Made by a program: the position numbers and the translations under genes
Assembly (NCBI GenBank): GCA_029532415.1
Contig: JAQOTA010000058.1
Span: forward strand, 372,001 to 436,000
Source of the DNA: Marasmius tenuissimus
Taxonomy: Eukaryota; Basidiomycota; Agaricomycetes; Agaricales; Marasmiaceae
Direction: 5' to 3'
Length of the DNA stretch: 64,000 nucleotides
Notes under the pieces: model-generated
What the model was told of the DNA's origin: nothing
Seen by the model: only the letters and a program-made list of their open reading frames with translations
Databases searched by the model: none
Part shown: positions 52,093 through 63,719 of the stretch, one piece after another
Numbering within the stretch: the stretch's first letter is position 1
How the letters are laid out: the number at the start of each line of letters is the position of its first letter

Positions 52093-54803
52093 CTACGATA
52101 TGGGAGCTGCGGGGGCTGTCGCTGCTCCTGTAGCGACAGCATTCTCTCGTACCACCCAGTACTTCTTTTCCCTGTCCCTGACTGCTACTTCTTTGATCTT
52201 AGCTTCGATCGCATTCTTCTTGACTTTGTGAGCGCGCAACTCTTGGTAGACAGTCTCGACTAGGAGTGTCACGTTACTGCTTTGTAGCGTGTTCACCTTG
52301 TCGAGGAGGACTGGGAGGTGGTCTTCAGGGAATGCCGTCTTTGGTACTACGGGGACGCTCTTCTTGACGGCGGGAGTGTTCGGAGGGGCTGTCGGGTTAG
52401 ATGAATCTGGGACATGACGATCGGGGAGGGAGGGGACAGCGAATACGGGATCGGGTTTTTGGTTTCGTGACTTCTCCTTGGCCGACGATACAAAGGTGAA
52501 GGGATTCAAAGAAAAAGATGCGTCTAGGAAAGTGAAATATCAGAACCATGATTTGCAGAGCAGAAGGAGCACTCTACCATTGAGAAATCGTATTTGATAT
52601 GGACTGAGGATGTTGTCATGGCATTCTCCTATAACAGATTCCCAGCAAGGACCCTTCGCATAAGGGACAAGTGGCACAACAACCTTGCGTTTCTTTGAGG
52701 CTTTCCCGTCATCCTCTGCCTTGCGTTTCGTCGGCAACGGAATATCCGGTACGGGAGCATCAAGTTCTGGAGGAGCACCGGAATCCTCTACTTCATCATC
52801 TTCAACCAACCAGTCGTCCAGATCCGAATCTTGGTCCTCTGAATCCTGTTCGTCGTCGTCGTCATCTACCACGTCGTCTGCATCACCCGCGTTTTCGCCC
52901 TCCCAGTCTTCACCACTGTCATATCCGTAGTCGATATCGAGGGCATCCTTTTTACAGGGTGTCCTTGGTCCGATGATACGTGAGCTTCTAGTCCAGGTGC
53001 CAAAGTATCCCGGCCGGTTGTCTTCATCGAAGATGAGGACCTTTGCTGGTAGTATTCCGCGGTCCGCCAACGTTTGAGTGATCGAACGCACGACAGAGGT
53101 GTCATCTGTGAGCTCGGCTTCCGAGAGCTGCTTCATCAAATCGCGAACGGCAGGGGTGTAATATGTCTTATACGAAGACGTGGGTCCAGTAGAGGAGGAT
53201 CGAGGAGGTCGGTAAAGTGGTCGCTCAGGAAGCCCGGAGAGCGCGTCGCGTAATCGTTCTTTTGTGTGGTGAGGTGAGGGTCTGTCCTCGCGGTGATTAC
53301 AGATACACATACCGTGAGCGCTCAAGTCATGGACGGGTCGGTTAGTTCTAGCAGTGCTCTCATCATCGGAGTCTACGACTATGATGTCTTTGCTAGTTCC
53401 CGAGGCCAATCGTTTCTTGCGATTGAGGAATGAGTTCAATGGGGCCAGTTCAGCGTCCCGTTTGCGCACGAAAGGTTTGAAAGCCTTCTCGAAGTCTGAA
53501 ATTTCGGATTTCGATGAGCTTGCCTTTCCATTGACGTGATTGGTCTGCGTTTTGGGCTTCGCGGTGAAGAAAGTCGCCATGAGGGATTTTTGCGCGTCGC
53601 TTTGTTTCTTTGCCTGCAAAGCGATTGTAAGAATTTGAACTGAAGGAAGTTGGCCTGGCTTACTTTGACGAGACGTTCGGTGTTTTCAGGCTTCTTTGGA
53701 CGGCTAGCTTTCGTCTTCATGTTCTCCGACTGCAACCCAGAGGCGGTCGAACCTACGTCGTCATTATCGACTTGCTTCCCCTTGGGACTGCTTGAGGCGA
53801 CTGGCGTTGAAGACGAAGCTTCTGTCGCCATTGGAACTGCCTTCGCGGGTGTGCCGGCTTCCTTCCCAGCTTTATTTGCCCCGCGATTTGGGATGAGTTT
53901 GTTACGTTCTGATTCCGGTAAACTATGGAACGCTGCAAGAAGATCGCTCTTGGCCTTATAGCCATTGTTAATGAGATAATAAGGAATGTTGGTGATCATT
54001 TCGCACCTGGGCTCTCTCGGCCAGCCTCGCTGCCGCCTTCTCCTGTGCGGCTTTCGGAATACAGTCCTGGTAATTCTCTTTCGCCTCCCATCTCCAGATA
54101 CAGAGCGCATTTGGGATTTTGGTTGTCGAGTCCAATTCGAGACCATAATTGTTCCGATCCATGACCGCTTGTATCGACTTCTCTATCACTGAGAAAGGAA
54201 AAACTTTGGTAACAGTGGAGGCATCCATATCTTCGTCTTCGTCTTCATCACTCGGCACAAGTTGAGAGTGAATATGCTTCGCAAGAGAGTGCAAGGTTTT
54301 GTCGCTAGGAGAAGCTTGAGCATCCCGAGCGAATGAGGAAACAGCCAACGCACCTCTCGTAGGCCAATTTCACGATTAACGATCTGTATTCGTCTTCAAT
54401 ATTTGACACAGTCTGATTGGACTTGAGTCGTTCGCTGAGCATTGCGCGAAACTTGACCAGTTCTAGGCGAAAACGTGTCAACATCGCGCTCGAAACGCCT
54501 GTACTGTACAGGGGGTCCTTGCCTTGAAGGGTCTCTGAATGCTTCTCAAAGGAGTGAGGCTTCTGTTTGAAAACTATCTTCCCGTTCTTGAGTTCTGCAG
54601 CGACTGATTTCCCCTTTGCTTGAGTTTCTGGTGTGAGACGCGACGGTCAGACGCAGGACGACGACGCAGCTGCTGTCGAGCAAATACCTCCATCCTTGCC
54701 TGTTTGTCTGATTAGCATCTTGGTTGTTTACAGATGGTAATAAGTTGAAGATACCTTTGCTAGTTTCCGCGTTCGACATCGTTATCAAAGGGTCTTTTGA
54801 CAT
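52093..54803 (-). CDS. RLF2: Chromatin assembly factor 1 large subunit (p150/Cac1)
   Basis: Histone H3-H4 chaperone subunit that deposits nucleosomes at replication forks through PCNA. Start MSKDPLITMSNAETSK at 54803. Then AKGKSVAAELKNGKIVFKQK, KHIHSQLVPSDEDEDEDMDA, VTKVFPFSVIEKSIQAVMDR and a KER-like charged helix (AAQEKAAARLAERAQ; NTERLVKVSQ). The hallmark CAF1A acidic block follows: VLIFDEDNRPGYFGTWTRSS, ALDIDYGYDSGEDWEGENAG, DDDDDEQDSEDQDSDLDDWL and VEDDEV. The C-terminal winged-helix region contains FPEDHLPVLLDKVNTLQSSN and TLLVETVYQELRAHKVKKNA, ending KYWVVRENAV.. to APIS. A segment with QKSLMATFFTAKPKTQ could be a PIP-box-like PCNA contact. It is head to head with RFC2 over 136 bp and converges with SPC24 at 140 bp. 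Confidence 0.9.
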
Positions 54804-54939
54804 GGGAGGGGAGAGGTCGATGATGGTGAGAGCAAAACCGCGTCGAGCGTGAGAACATTCAACGCGAATGTTACTGTAACGTGTTTGTGACACAACACGC
54901 TCAGCAAGTCATCCCTTTTTCTCGCGTCAATCCTCCTCA
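54804..54939. promoter_or_regulatory. Shared CAF-1/RFC2 promoter with three CGCG cores
   Basis: A 136 bp divergent promoter. CGCG cores lie at 54839-54842 (ACCGCGTCG), 54863-54866 (AACGCGAA) and 54923-54926 (TCGCGTCAA). These resemble the MBF/E2F-type G1/S elements (ACGCGT and variants) of fungi. Both flanking genes act at the replication fork, so S-phase co-regulation is a reasonable inference, not shown by the sequence. Confidence 0.5.
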
Positions 54940-56310
54940 ATGTCGTTTTTCAAACCCCAAGGCCAAAAATCAAAACCTGTACCAAAACATGTAGTGGATC
55001 CGGAATTACAGCCATGGGTCGAGAAATAGTTCGTGTATCATCCTTACTCTCAGTTCTCAACATGCTCAATCTCAGAACAATAGCCGACCCAAAACTATTG
55101 ACGATGTATCTGCACAACAACACACGGTGGCCGTTCTACAGAAAGCCCTTACATCCACCAATGTCTGTCTATCATAGCAGAGCTTGTTCACCATTCGTTA
55201 GCTCATCAGGAATCTCTAGCTTCCGCACATGCTGTTCTACGGTCCACCAGGAACTGGAAAAACCTCAACTATATTGGCTTTGTCGCGACAGCTCTTTGGG
55301 TATGAGGCAGCTCGCTTCGACCTTGGAACCTTTGACTGAACATTTTCCAGGCCAGACAACTTTCGAAGTCGCGTCCTTGAGCTGAATGCCTCAGACGAGC
55401 GTGGTATCTCCATTGTTCGCGAAAAGATCAAGAACTTCGCAAGACAAACCCCTCGAGCGAAAACCGTGTCGTCCGACGGGAAAGAATACCCTTGTCCTCC
55501 TTACAAAATAATCATACTCGACGAGGCAGATTCTATGACTCAAGATGCACAAGGTGCTCTTCGTCGGATAATGGAGACCTACGCTCGGATAACGCGGTTC
55601 TGCTTGGTATGCAACTATGTTACGAGGTGCGTTTTTTAGGCTTTCCGAGTCGGTTCAATCATTGCTCACACCTTGACAGGATAATAGAGCCCCTCGCGTC
55701 GCGTTGCTCGAAGTTTAGGTTTACCCCGCTCGACCAATCTTCGTCCTTCAGCAGACTTTCAAAAATCGGAACTGCGGAACATATTGACATGGATGACGCT
55801 CTGGTCAATGCACTTATACAAAACTCCAATGGCGATCTTCGACGCGCAATTACCTACCTCCAAACAGCTCACCGCTTATCGAGTGCAACCTCCCCTCCTA
55901 CCAAAATTACCCCGCGAGATATTCAGGAGATAGCGGGGGTGGTACCAGACGATGTCATAGATGATTTTGCCCGAGCATTGGGGATTGAAGTTTCTGGTGG
56001 TATGGATGTGGATGTGAAAGCCCCTCGATTCGACATGATCAAGAAGAAGGCAAAGGAGATATGTCGGGAAGGGTACTCGGCTACGCAAGTTCTCTCTCAG
56101 GTGAGTACATACAGCAAGCATTATACCGCGCTGACCTTTGCCTTCAAGGTTCATGACTTGATAGTAGCCCATCCAACCCTACAAGCTCGACAAAAGTCTG
56201 CCTGTGCCCTCATTTTCGCAGAGGCGGACAAAGCCCTCTGCGACGGCGCTGACGAGGAGTTGTGGATACTGGAGATTGCCTTGCGCGTGCAGAAGGCTGT
56301 TGCTTCCTGA
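54940..56310 (+). CDS. RFC2: Replication factor C small subunit (Rfc2/RFC4 type)
   Basis: AAA+ ATPase subunit of the clamp loader that places PCNA on DNA. Start [20 protein letters not shown] at 54940. RFC boxes follow in order: [38 protein letters not shown] (Walker A), [39 protein letters not shown] (Walker B, DEAD form), [39 protein letters not shown] (SRC motif) and [20 protein letters not shown]. The C-terminal collar domain runs from [17 protein letters not shown] to [14 protein letters not shown] and SRC motifs together mark a small ATPase subunit, and [17 protein letters not shown] fits Rfc2/RFC4. Several short introns interrupt the first half. Confidence 0.93.
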
Positions 56311-56527
56311 TATTACGATCACCATAGCGTATTTCGTCTCTTTCCCAGATGAACATTGTATGTACACTAACAGAGGCTTCTCTTTCCAACGAAACAATCT
56401 ATGAGATACATATCACGTCGGGGGGTGATGATATAAAAGTGAACTTGATCAAAACACTAAAATGAACAGAGGAGATACAAAGAGCAAGCAAAAAGAACGG
56501 AACGCGACACTATGTACACAAGTCTTT

Positions 56528-58808
56528 TTACCGGATACCAGCAGTTGCCTTCTGGAGCGCCCTCTTGATCCCGAGCTGTGCCTTCTTAAGCTCATCTGCC
56601 GACGAGTCCTCAATCTCCAACTTCTCAAGAGCACGAGCGAGCTCAGCCTCAACCTGCGTCTTAGCTCCACGCTTGAGCTTCATGCCGATCTCCGGTGAGG
56701 TGATGGTCTGCTCGACCTGGTGGATGTAAGCCTCAAGGTCGGACTTGGCCTCATGACGAGCAGAGAACTCCTTGTCAGCGGCCTTGAATTGCTCAGCATC
56801 CTTGATCATCTGGTCGATCTCAACGGAAGAGAGACGGCCAACGGAGTTGGTGATGCCTGTTTAACCCTGTCAGAACCCATCCGGATAAGTTAAAAACCAT
56901 GAACGTACTGATGGAGGCCTTGCGACCAGATGCACGGTCCATAGCGGAGACCTTCAGCAAACCGTTAGCATCAACCTCGAAGGTGGTGACAAGCTCGGCC
57001 TGTCCACGAGGCATGGGGGGAATGCCAGTGAGCTCGAACTCGCCGAGCAGACGGTTGTCACGACACTGGGTACGTTCACCCTCGTAGCTAGTTGTAGGAC
57101 ATCAGTTCAAGTGTCTGAGTGGAAGAGATTGGGACACTTACACAGGGAAAGTGACGGTTGTCTGGTTGTCCTCGACGGTGGTGAATGTTCGGGACTTGTT
57201 GGTGGGAATGGGGGTGTTACGGGGAACGACGACACCGAAGACATCACCCTGCATGGCGACACCAAGGGACAGGGGAGCGACATCGAGCAGGAGAAGGTCC
57301 TTGGTCTGCTCAGAGGTCTGTCCAGTAAGAACGGCAGCCTGAACAGCGGCACCGTAAGCAACGGCTTCATCAGGGTTGATGGACTTGTTGAGTTGACGTC
57401 CGCCGAAGTATTCCGACACGAGGGACTGAATCTTGGGGATACGGGTAGAACCACCAACGAGGACGATATCGTCGACCTTGTCACGGGCCATCTTGGCGTC
57501 CTTCAAGACCTTCTCAACGGGGTCCACAGTGGACTTGAAGAGGGTGGCGTTGATTTCCTCGAAACGGGCCCTGGTGATGTTGGCCGAGAAGTCCTCACCC
57601 TACGAGTGAAAATTGAGTATTTGGCTTTTGACTCTGATGACTGATCTGATCACCTGGTACAAGGAATCGACCTCGACAGTGGTCTGGGTGACACTGGAGA
57701 GCGTCCTCTTAGCACGTTCGCAAGCACTGCGGAGACGCCTGAGAGCACGGGGGTCATCCGAGATGTCAAGCTTAGATTTGCGCTTGAACTCGTTCTTGAA
57801 GTGCTCCAAGAGGGCGTTATCGAAGTCCTCACCACCCAAGTGAGTGTCACCAGCGGTGGCCTTGACACTGAAAACACCTCCACTAATGTTCAAGAGGGAC
57901 ACATCGAAGGTTCCTCCACCGAGATCGAAGATCAAGACGTTCTTTTCTGCTTTTGATTGACGGTCAAGACCGTAAGCAATGGCAGCGGCAGTGGGCTCGT
58001 TGATGATACGGAGAACGTCGAGACCAGAGATGGCACCTGCATCTTTTGTGGCCAGACGTTGAGAGTCGTTGAAGTAGGCGGGGACACTGATGGTCGATTT
58101 TTGTGAGGATCCAATAAGTGTTCAGGAATGTGAGCAGAAACGTACGTGACGACGGCCTTCTTCACGGTCTTGCCGAGCTTGGCCTCGGAGATCTCCTTCA
58201 TCTTGGTCAAAACCATGGAAGAGATTTCCTGAGGGGTGAAGGTCTTGTCGTCTCCGAGGTAGTTGACCTTGATCAGGGGAGAGCCGTCTTTCTCAACGAC
58301 TTCGAAGGGCCAGTGTGTCATGTCCTAAAATTTTTCGTTCAGATCTCGTGATAGAAAAACGGAGTACGGTCATTTACCTTTTTCACGTCCGGGTCACTTG
58401 GAGGCTGGGTGTCAGAACACAAGATCGAAAGAGAAAATTCAGTTACTCACTCGAAGCGACGACCAATGAGACGCTTCGCGTCGAAGACAGTGTTGCGAGG
58501 GTTCATGGCAGCCTGGTTTTTGGCGGCATCACCGATAAGACGCTCCTCGGTAGAGAAAGCGACGTAGGAGGGTGTTGTCCGGTTACCCTCTGGACGATAT
58601 AATTGAGGACTCAAGATGCAGACGACAGAGCAAAAAAAACTTACGGTCGTTGGCAATGATCTCGACACGATCGTTTTGCCAGACACCGACACAGCTGTAG
58701 GTAAAAAATTATTGAGAAACGGTTCCGGGAAAAGCTGGAGGGAACATACGAGTAGGTGGTACCGAGATCAATGCCAATGGCACCTTCGAAGACGTCGTCG
58801 GCGGACAT
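56528..58808 (-). CDS. SSB1: Ribosome-associated Hsp70 of the Ssb type
   Basis: Cytosolic Hsp70 that binds nascent chains at the ribosome. Start [20 protein letters not shown] at 58808. Then [114 protein letters not shown] and [20 protein letters not shown]. The protein ends [10 protein letters not shown] and lacks the EEVD tail of Ssa-type Hsp70s. This, with the [12 protein letters not shown] start and [20 protein letters not shown], points to the Ssb branch. About ten short introns split the gene, unusually many for an Hsp70. It is head to head with the mitochondrial ribosomal gene uS2m (129 bp). Confidence 0.93.
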
Positions 58809-58937
58809 TTTTTTGTACGAGAAAGAGAGGTGGGTGAAAGGGAAAGGTGATGGTGGATGGGTGAAAAAAAAATCACTGATCAGGTAAGCCAGGGTAAACC
58901 GCCCGAAAAAACGCACAGCCACGGGAAGTGCCCGGCC

Positions 58938-59948
58938 ATGCAATCACTTCGACCATGGTTTGTAAATTCGCTCGCCAAATCCGCAAAAAGAGCCTGTCCT
59001 AGGACAGCAGTCCGTTATTTGGCTACTCAAGCTTCAGAGGGGACAGAGGGGGCAGAGACGGACGACCTCTTACACACTGAACAAGATTGGGTGCAATTCC
59101 AAGGCAAAAGAGCCAGTTTCAAAACTCTAGGTGCGTGTCTGTATCCGGGTTCTCTCATATTGCAGTCTCTTACTTCCCATTGAATAGTTGACGGGCTCAG
59201 CGAGTACGGCTCAGCGCAGACACGGTCAAATACGTGGAAATTACGCGACTCTCTCCATAAACCAACCCCCCATGCAACAATTTCAGCTCTTCTTGCCTCC
59301 GGTGCCCATTTCGGCCATGCTTCGTCGCGAATGGACCCGAACTTCACGCCCTACGCCTACGGTACTCGTGCGGGTATCACAATAATTGATCTGGATCACA
59401 CCTTACCGCTGCTCAGACGAGCGGCCAACCTCGTCCGGGCTGTTGCAGCTGCAGACGGCCAGATTGTGTTCATTGGTACCCGGCCCGACCTACGACCCGT
59501 TGTTCAAAAAGCCGCAGAACGTTTGGGATCACAAGGTTACCACGTAGGCGAGCGTTGGCTTCCCGGAACCCTGACGAATAAATGGCAAATGTTCGGCCAC
59601 GAAGTCGTCAGGAAGGAGCGAGTGGTTCCCGACCTGGTAGTCCTTCTCAACCCCGTCGCAAACATGAATGCAATCAGGGAATGTGCACTGGAGCATGTCC
59701 CCACCGTAGGAATCGTTGATTCGAATGTGGATCCTCGGCTCGTGATGTATCCTATCCCTGCGAACGACGAAAGCACGCGTACTGCAGAACTTATAGCCGG
59801 CGTTCTCAGTATAGCAGGGCGAGAAGGAGTCGCTATGCGGATCGCTGAGGAGAAGAAGCGGGAAGAGGAAGCTAGAATTTTGGAAGAGCAGGACATGCGC
59901 AGTGACAGACGGAGGGAGCAGGAGCGAAGGCTGCAGTCCTTCGAGTGA
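58938..59948 (+). CDS. MRP4: Mitochondrial small-subunit ribosomal protein uS2m
   Basis: Mitoribosome protein of the uS2 family. Start MQSLRPWFVNSLAKSAKRAC at 58938 gives a basic presequence. An in-frame ATG at 58857 is less likely because it lies in the 129 bp shared promoter. After one intron, LLASGAHFGHASSRMDPNFT and YGTRAGITIIDLDHTLPLLR form the uS2 signature. Then IVFIGTRPDLRPVVQKAAER, RWLPGTLTNKWQMFG, RVVPDLVVLLNPVANMNAIR, ECALEHVPTVGIVDSNVDPR and VMYPIPANDESTRTAELIAG follow. The C-terminal extension is a charged helix (RIAEEKKREEEARILEEQD) ending RRLQSFE. All conserved uS2 blocks are present. Confidence 0.94.
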
Positions 59949-60169
59949 TATTAGATCATACCTTACCTATAACAGTGCGCTTGTTTTGCAGCGTTAATGT
60001 ATACCTTATCTTTCTCTCGTCGTCAGCAAAGGTACGAAGGCGTACCACACTCCGAGGGTTCTTTGGGTGTTCTAGAGTTCAGATACATAGTTGAATTATG
60101 CCCAAGATTATAATGATATAAGTGCCACTACTAAGCAATACATAAAATCTACATTAGGATGCCCCCACT

Positions 60170-61959
60170 CTAAGACGAATTTTGCACATCGTGCCAGTAT
60201 CCTTTGAACTCCGTGTCAGCCAAGGGAAAGGCAAAGAAATGACCTGGAAACTCACTTTCTGCTGCATCCAAAGCTCTGACGTTGCCGCCTAACTTATTGA
60301 TGGTCTCCATGTACTCATCATATTCCACGCTGTCGTAGACAATACCCCCTCCGGCCTGCAGGTAGACTTTGCCATCCTTAAACGTCATCGTCCGTATAGC
60401 AATGCAGGTATCCATTTCATCGTCAGCAAAGTCCCAACGACCGACGGCACCAGCATAGACACCGCGACGCTCCTTCTCCAGCGACGAGACGATCTCAATA
60501 GCCTTGATCTTCGGTGCACCAGAGACCGTGCCAGCAGGGAAAATGGAGCGGAAAGCATCAAACCTAGCAAACGTAGTCAGTCAGTCACGATGACACGCGC
60601 AAGAAGAAGTGACCACGAACCTGTTCTTTTCCGGTCGGAGTTTCCCTGAGACCTGCGATGTTATATGTATAACATGGCTGAATTTCTCCAACTTCATCAG
60701 ATGGTCTACTTTCACGGTCTTTGGGTCGCAAACGCGGTTGACGTCGTTGCGGGCCAAGTCGACCAACATGATGTGTTCCGCCCTGTCCTTCTCCGAGGCG
60801 AGCAATTCCGCTCCCCGTGCCTCATCCTCTGCAAAGTCAATCGGCGCGTAAGCGACAATCATGAACGGGAAGGCACGACTTTACCTTCTGGTGTCTTCCC
60901 TCGTTTTGTTGTTCCAGCGATGGCGTGGTTGAAGACAGTATTCTTGGATACCTTGCACAATGTCTCTGGACTTGCTCCCACGATCTGAAGGTCCCCGCAG
61001 TCTAGATAGAACATATAAGGACTGGGGTTGACCTGACGAAGCTGACGGTAGGCGTTGAAGGGTGTCAATGAAGTCTCCCGCGTCAGACGTTGTGACGGGA
61101 CGGCCTGAATGATATCGCCAGCAACAATATGTTCCTTCAGCTTGGTCACGAAGCCCTCGTATCCTGCCTTGCCGACATTCGAAACTGCTTCGCGATCAAG
61201 TACAATCGGAGGTTGAACGGGTTCGGGGGTTGTCTTGACCAACAGAGCTTTGGCCAGGCGGCGGGCCTTAGCAACAGCGGTCTCGTAGACAAACGCGAGG
61301 TTGTCCGTGCCAGTATTGCTGGGAGCGAATACATGGGAAACGACTTTGATGGTCTGGAAGATGTGATCGTAGATTACCAGGGTGTCGGCGAGCATGAAGA
61401 CGGCTTCCGGGATCCCAATGATGTCTTTGAGATCAGCCTTCGTCTTGGGCTCGAAATGTTGTATGCAATCGTATGCAACGTATCCAATCGCACCACCAGT
61501 GAAGGTGGGGATTTCGGGTATTTTGACGTACTGGTGTGTCGCCAGTTCCTTCTGTAGAGGAGCCATGGGATCGCCAGTAATATCATAGCCAGGGCCCGTC
61601 TTGATCACTTTGAAGGGATCTGAGAGGTCGAAATGAATATTAACATTGACAAGGAAATTGGGCGATAGAGTTGTCCACGGACCTGCACCAATAAAACTGT
61701 ATCGTGCGACGCTCTCCCCCCCTACCACCGACTCTAGCAGAAAGCTGTACTTGGAGTCCTTAGCAATGCGAAGGTAGACCATGCATGGTGTTATGAGATC
61801 GGCAGGTATCTCGACATAGATCGGTACACAGTTTCCCTTCTTCTCGTGGAGGATGAGATTCTCGACGGTTTCTAGTGTAGGGAAAGCGGAGAGTTTCTGG
61901 ACATAAAGCATTGGTAAAGAGGACTCAAAAGGTTATTTGATGCTTACTGTGTGATCCAT
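60170..61959 (-). CDS. TRP2: Anthranilate synthase component I
   Basis: Chorismate to anthranilate, the first committed step of tryptophan synthesis, working with a glutamine amidotransferase partner. The model starts MDHT at 61959, then removes an intron to [20 protein letters not shown]. An alternative start at 61911 ([11 protein letters not shown]) reads into the same frame. Conserved blocks: [166 protein letters not shown] and [20 protein letters not shown]. The chorismate-binding catalytic core is complete. The feedback-binding PVYxE-like element is PIYVEIP and a SVxGxExxxRYSF motif is present. The 3' exon ends YWHDVQNSS after an intron. Confidence 0.95.
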
Positions 61960-62058
61960 TCGTGATGAGAGAGAGTAAGGATGTTTGGGTGAGGGAAAGG
62001 CAATGAGAGTAACTGACTTATATACTTGCCATTTTCGAGTCATACAAGCGCCCACAAG
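61960..62058. promoter_or_regulatory. Shared TRP2/SHQ1 promoter with TATA-like and Gcn4-like elements
   Basis: Only 99 bp separate the two start codons. TATATA lies at 62019-62024. CGAGTCA (62036-62042) and TGACTTA (62014-62020) each differ by one base from the Gcn4/Cpc1 element TGAGTCA/TGACTCA. This suits an amino-acid biosynthetic gene but is only suggestive. Confidence 0.35.
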
Positions 62059-63719
62059 ATGATTACACCTCGATTCAGTTGTGCCCAAACGGCCGAGTCT
62101 GTCACTATCTCAATCTACTGCCCCTCCGTTCGGGTAAGTAATTCATTAAGCCCGTTTAGAACGCCTAACTGAGACACTAACAGGCTGCCGACGTCGAGAT
62201 CAATGTCGACGATACACTGGTCTCCGTACACATCAACCCGTATTTTCTGCGTCTCAACTTCTCTCACTCGTTAGTTGAGGACGAAGCATCCTCGGCTCAA
62301 TACGATCCTAGCAGCGGGTATCTCACTATAGCTCTAACAAAAGATATCAAAGGACAGCATTTCGACGACCTTGATCTACTAGCAAAACTCCTTGCACCGC
62401 GGCCGATCGCGCCTCCGGAACCGCCTCGAATTGAAGTCCTATCAGAGTCTAGCAGCGAAGAAGCGGCCGCAGAAGAGTTAATTGCGAAGACAGAAGGGCT
62501 TTCACTGGACCAACAAGAGTTTATAGAGGGTAAGTAGTCGGAAGATCGCAGAGACCGTGCTCATTCTCTCTACCAGCTGCTGAGAATGATTGGCAGCTCC
62601 CCCAGACGCTCCCCGAATCAGATTCGATCAAAGTGATCCCCCAGTGTCAATATGGCTTTCTCAATACATATACGGGATACTTCACCAACGTATCTTATGC
62701 TGAGAACGAGGTGAACGACCTGGGAGTCGACGCTGAGCGGTCACTTCCGAAGGAACGGCGAAAAAAGCGGCTCCTCCATGAGGACGACAAGTGGGACGTC
62801 GAACATTACATGTCAGTTCCCCTTAATCTTCCTAGTCATCGTTGACCGTTCCTTAGGGCAGATTTTGCGGAGGACGAATATATCCAAGAACTCCTCAAAT
62901 GGACTCATCCGAACGTAAAGAGTTCATCAGATTTTGAATTTACCGCAAAGGAGAAAGAAGCAATGTTAAATCTCCCGAAGAAAGAGTGTGAGTGCTCCCG
63001 ATTCGTGTTTGCGGGGTTCACAGCGTTGAGAGAGGTACAACAGATATTCCAACCCAAGAACAAACCCGGGATCTTTATCTTACGCTCGTAACGCTGCTAT
63101 TTTCCTACGCATACGACTCGCGAACGACACAACATGACCCAACCCCCGAGAGTGCTTGGACAATCTGCGCTCTGACGCCTGCCTTCTCCGCTTTAGACTC
63201 CGCACCATATGCCGCTACCTCGCGGGAGTCGTCCTTCGAGTTCCAATCGGAGGAAATTGAAGCAACACTCGTTGCGCCTTATCGCCGCTCTCTGTCCTTC
63301 CCACTGTATCGATCCTTCGCTCTCGCAGAGAAATGCCGAAAAGACGTGGCCTCCTTCCTAACCAAGGGGAAACGAGCTGTATTCCGGTGTCTACTTGAGA
63401 TCAAGGACATTCTTGATCATCACGAAGTATACTACGTCTACAGCAAGATCTGGTTGGATGATTATTGTGTTTGGATCCAAAGCCTTGCCAGGTATGTGAC
63501 AGGTGTTCATCGTGGGCTGTAAGTTTAGCCTCATCAGCCGACTACAGCGATGAGATTCTCGCTCAGCTAGGCGCAGCTGTTGACAAGACCTCAGTACGGA
63601 AGGCATCAATTGGATGGGATTTGGAACAGGTTGAAGCCATCGTTCGCGACATTCAAGGTGGTCGAGACCAGCGGGACGCCGACAGCGATGATCCTGATAG
63701 TGATGACGACTCGGAGTAA
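62059..63719 (+). CDS. SHQ1: SHQ1, H/ACA snoRNP assembly chaperone
   Basis: Nuclear chaperone that holds dyskerin/Cbf5 before H/ACA RNP assembly. Start MITPRFSCAQTAESVTISIY at 62059, followed by CPSVRAADVEINVDDTLVSV and HINPYFLRLNFSHSLVEDE. This is the N-terminal CS domain. An acidic linker follows (SESSSEEAAAEELIAKTEGL), then DSIKVIPQCQYGFLNTYTGY, the start of the SHQ1-specific domain. Later blocks: RKKRLLHEDDKWDVEHYMAD, FAEDEYIQELLKWTHPNV, EQTRDLYLTLVTLLFSYAYD, ESAWTICALTPAFSALDS, YRRSLSFPLYRSFALAEKCR, DHHEVYYVYSKIWLDDYCVW and LGAAVDKTSVRKASIGWDLE. The tail is acidic (DADSDDPDSDDDSE). The order and motifs match SHQ1. At least five introns. Confidence 0.92.

Noticed and set aside
57111..57644. 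Long plus-strand open frame of 177 codons
   Set aside because: It lies antisense to the Hsp70 gene. Long antisense frames are a known by-product of Hsp70 codon bias, and its translation has no family features.
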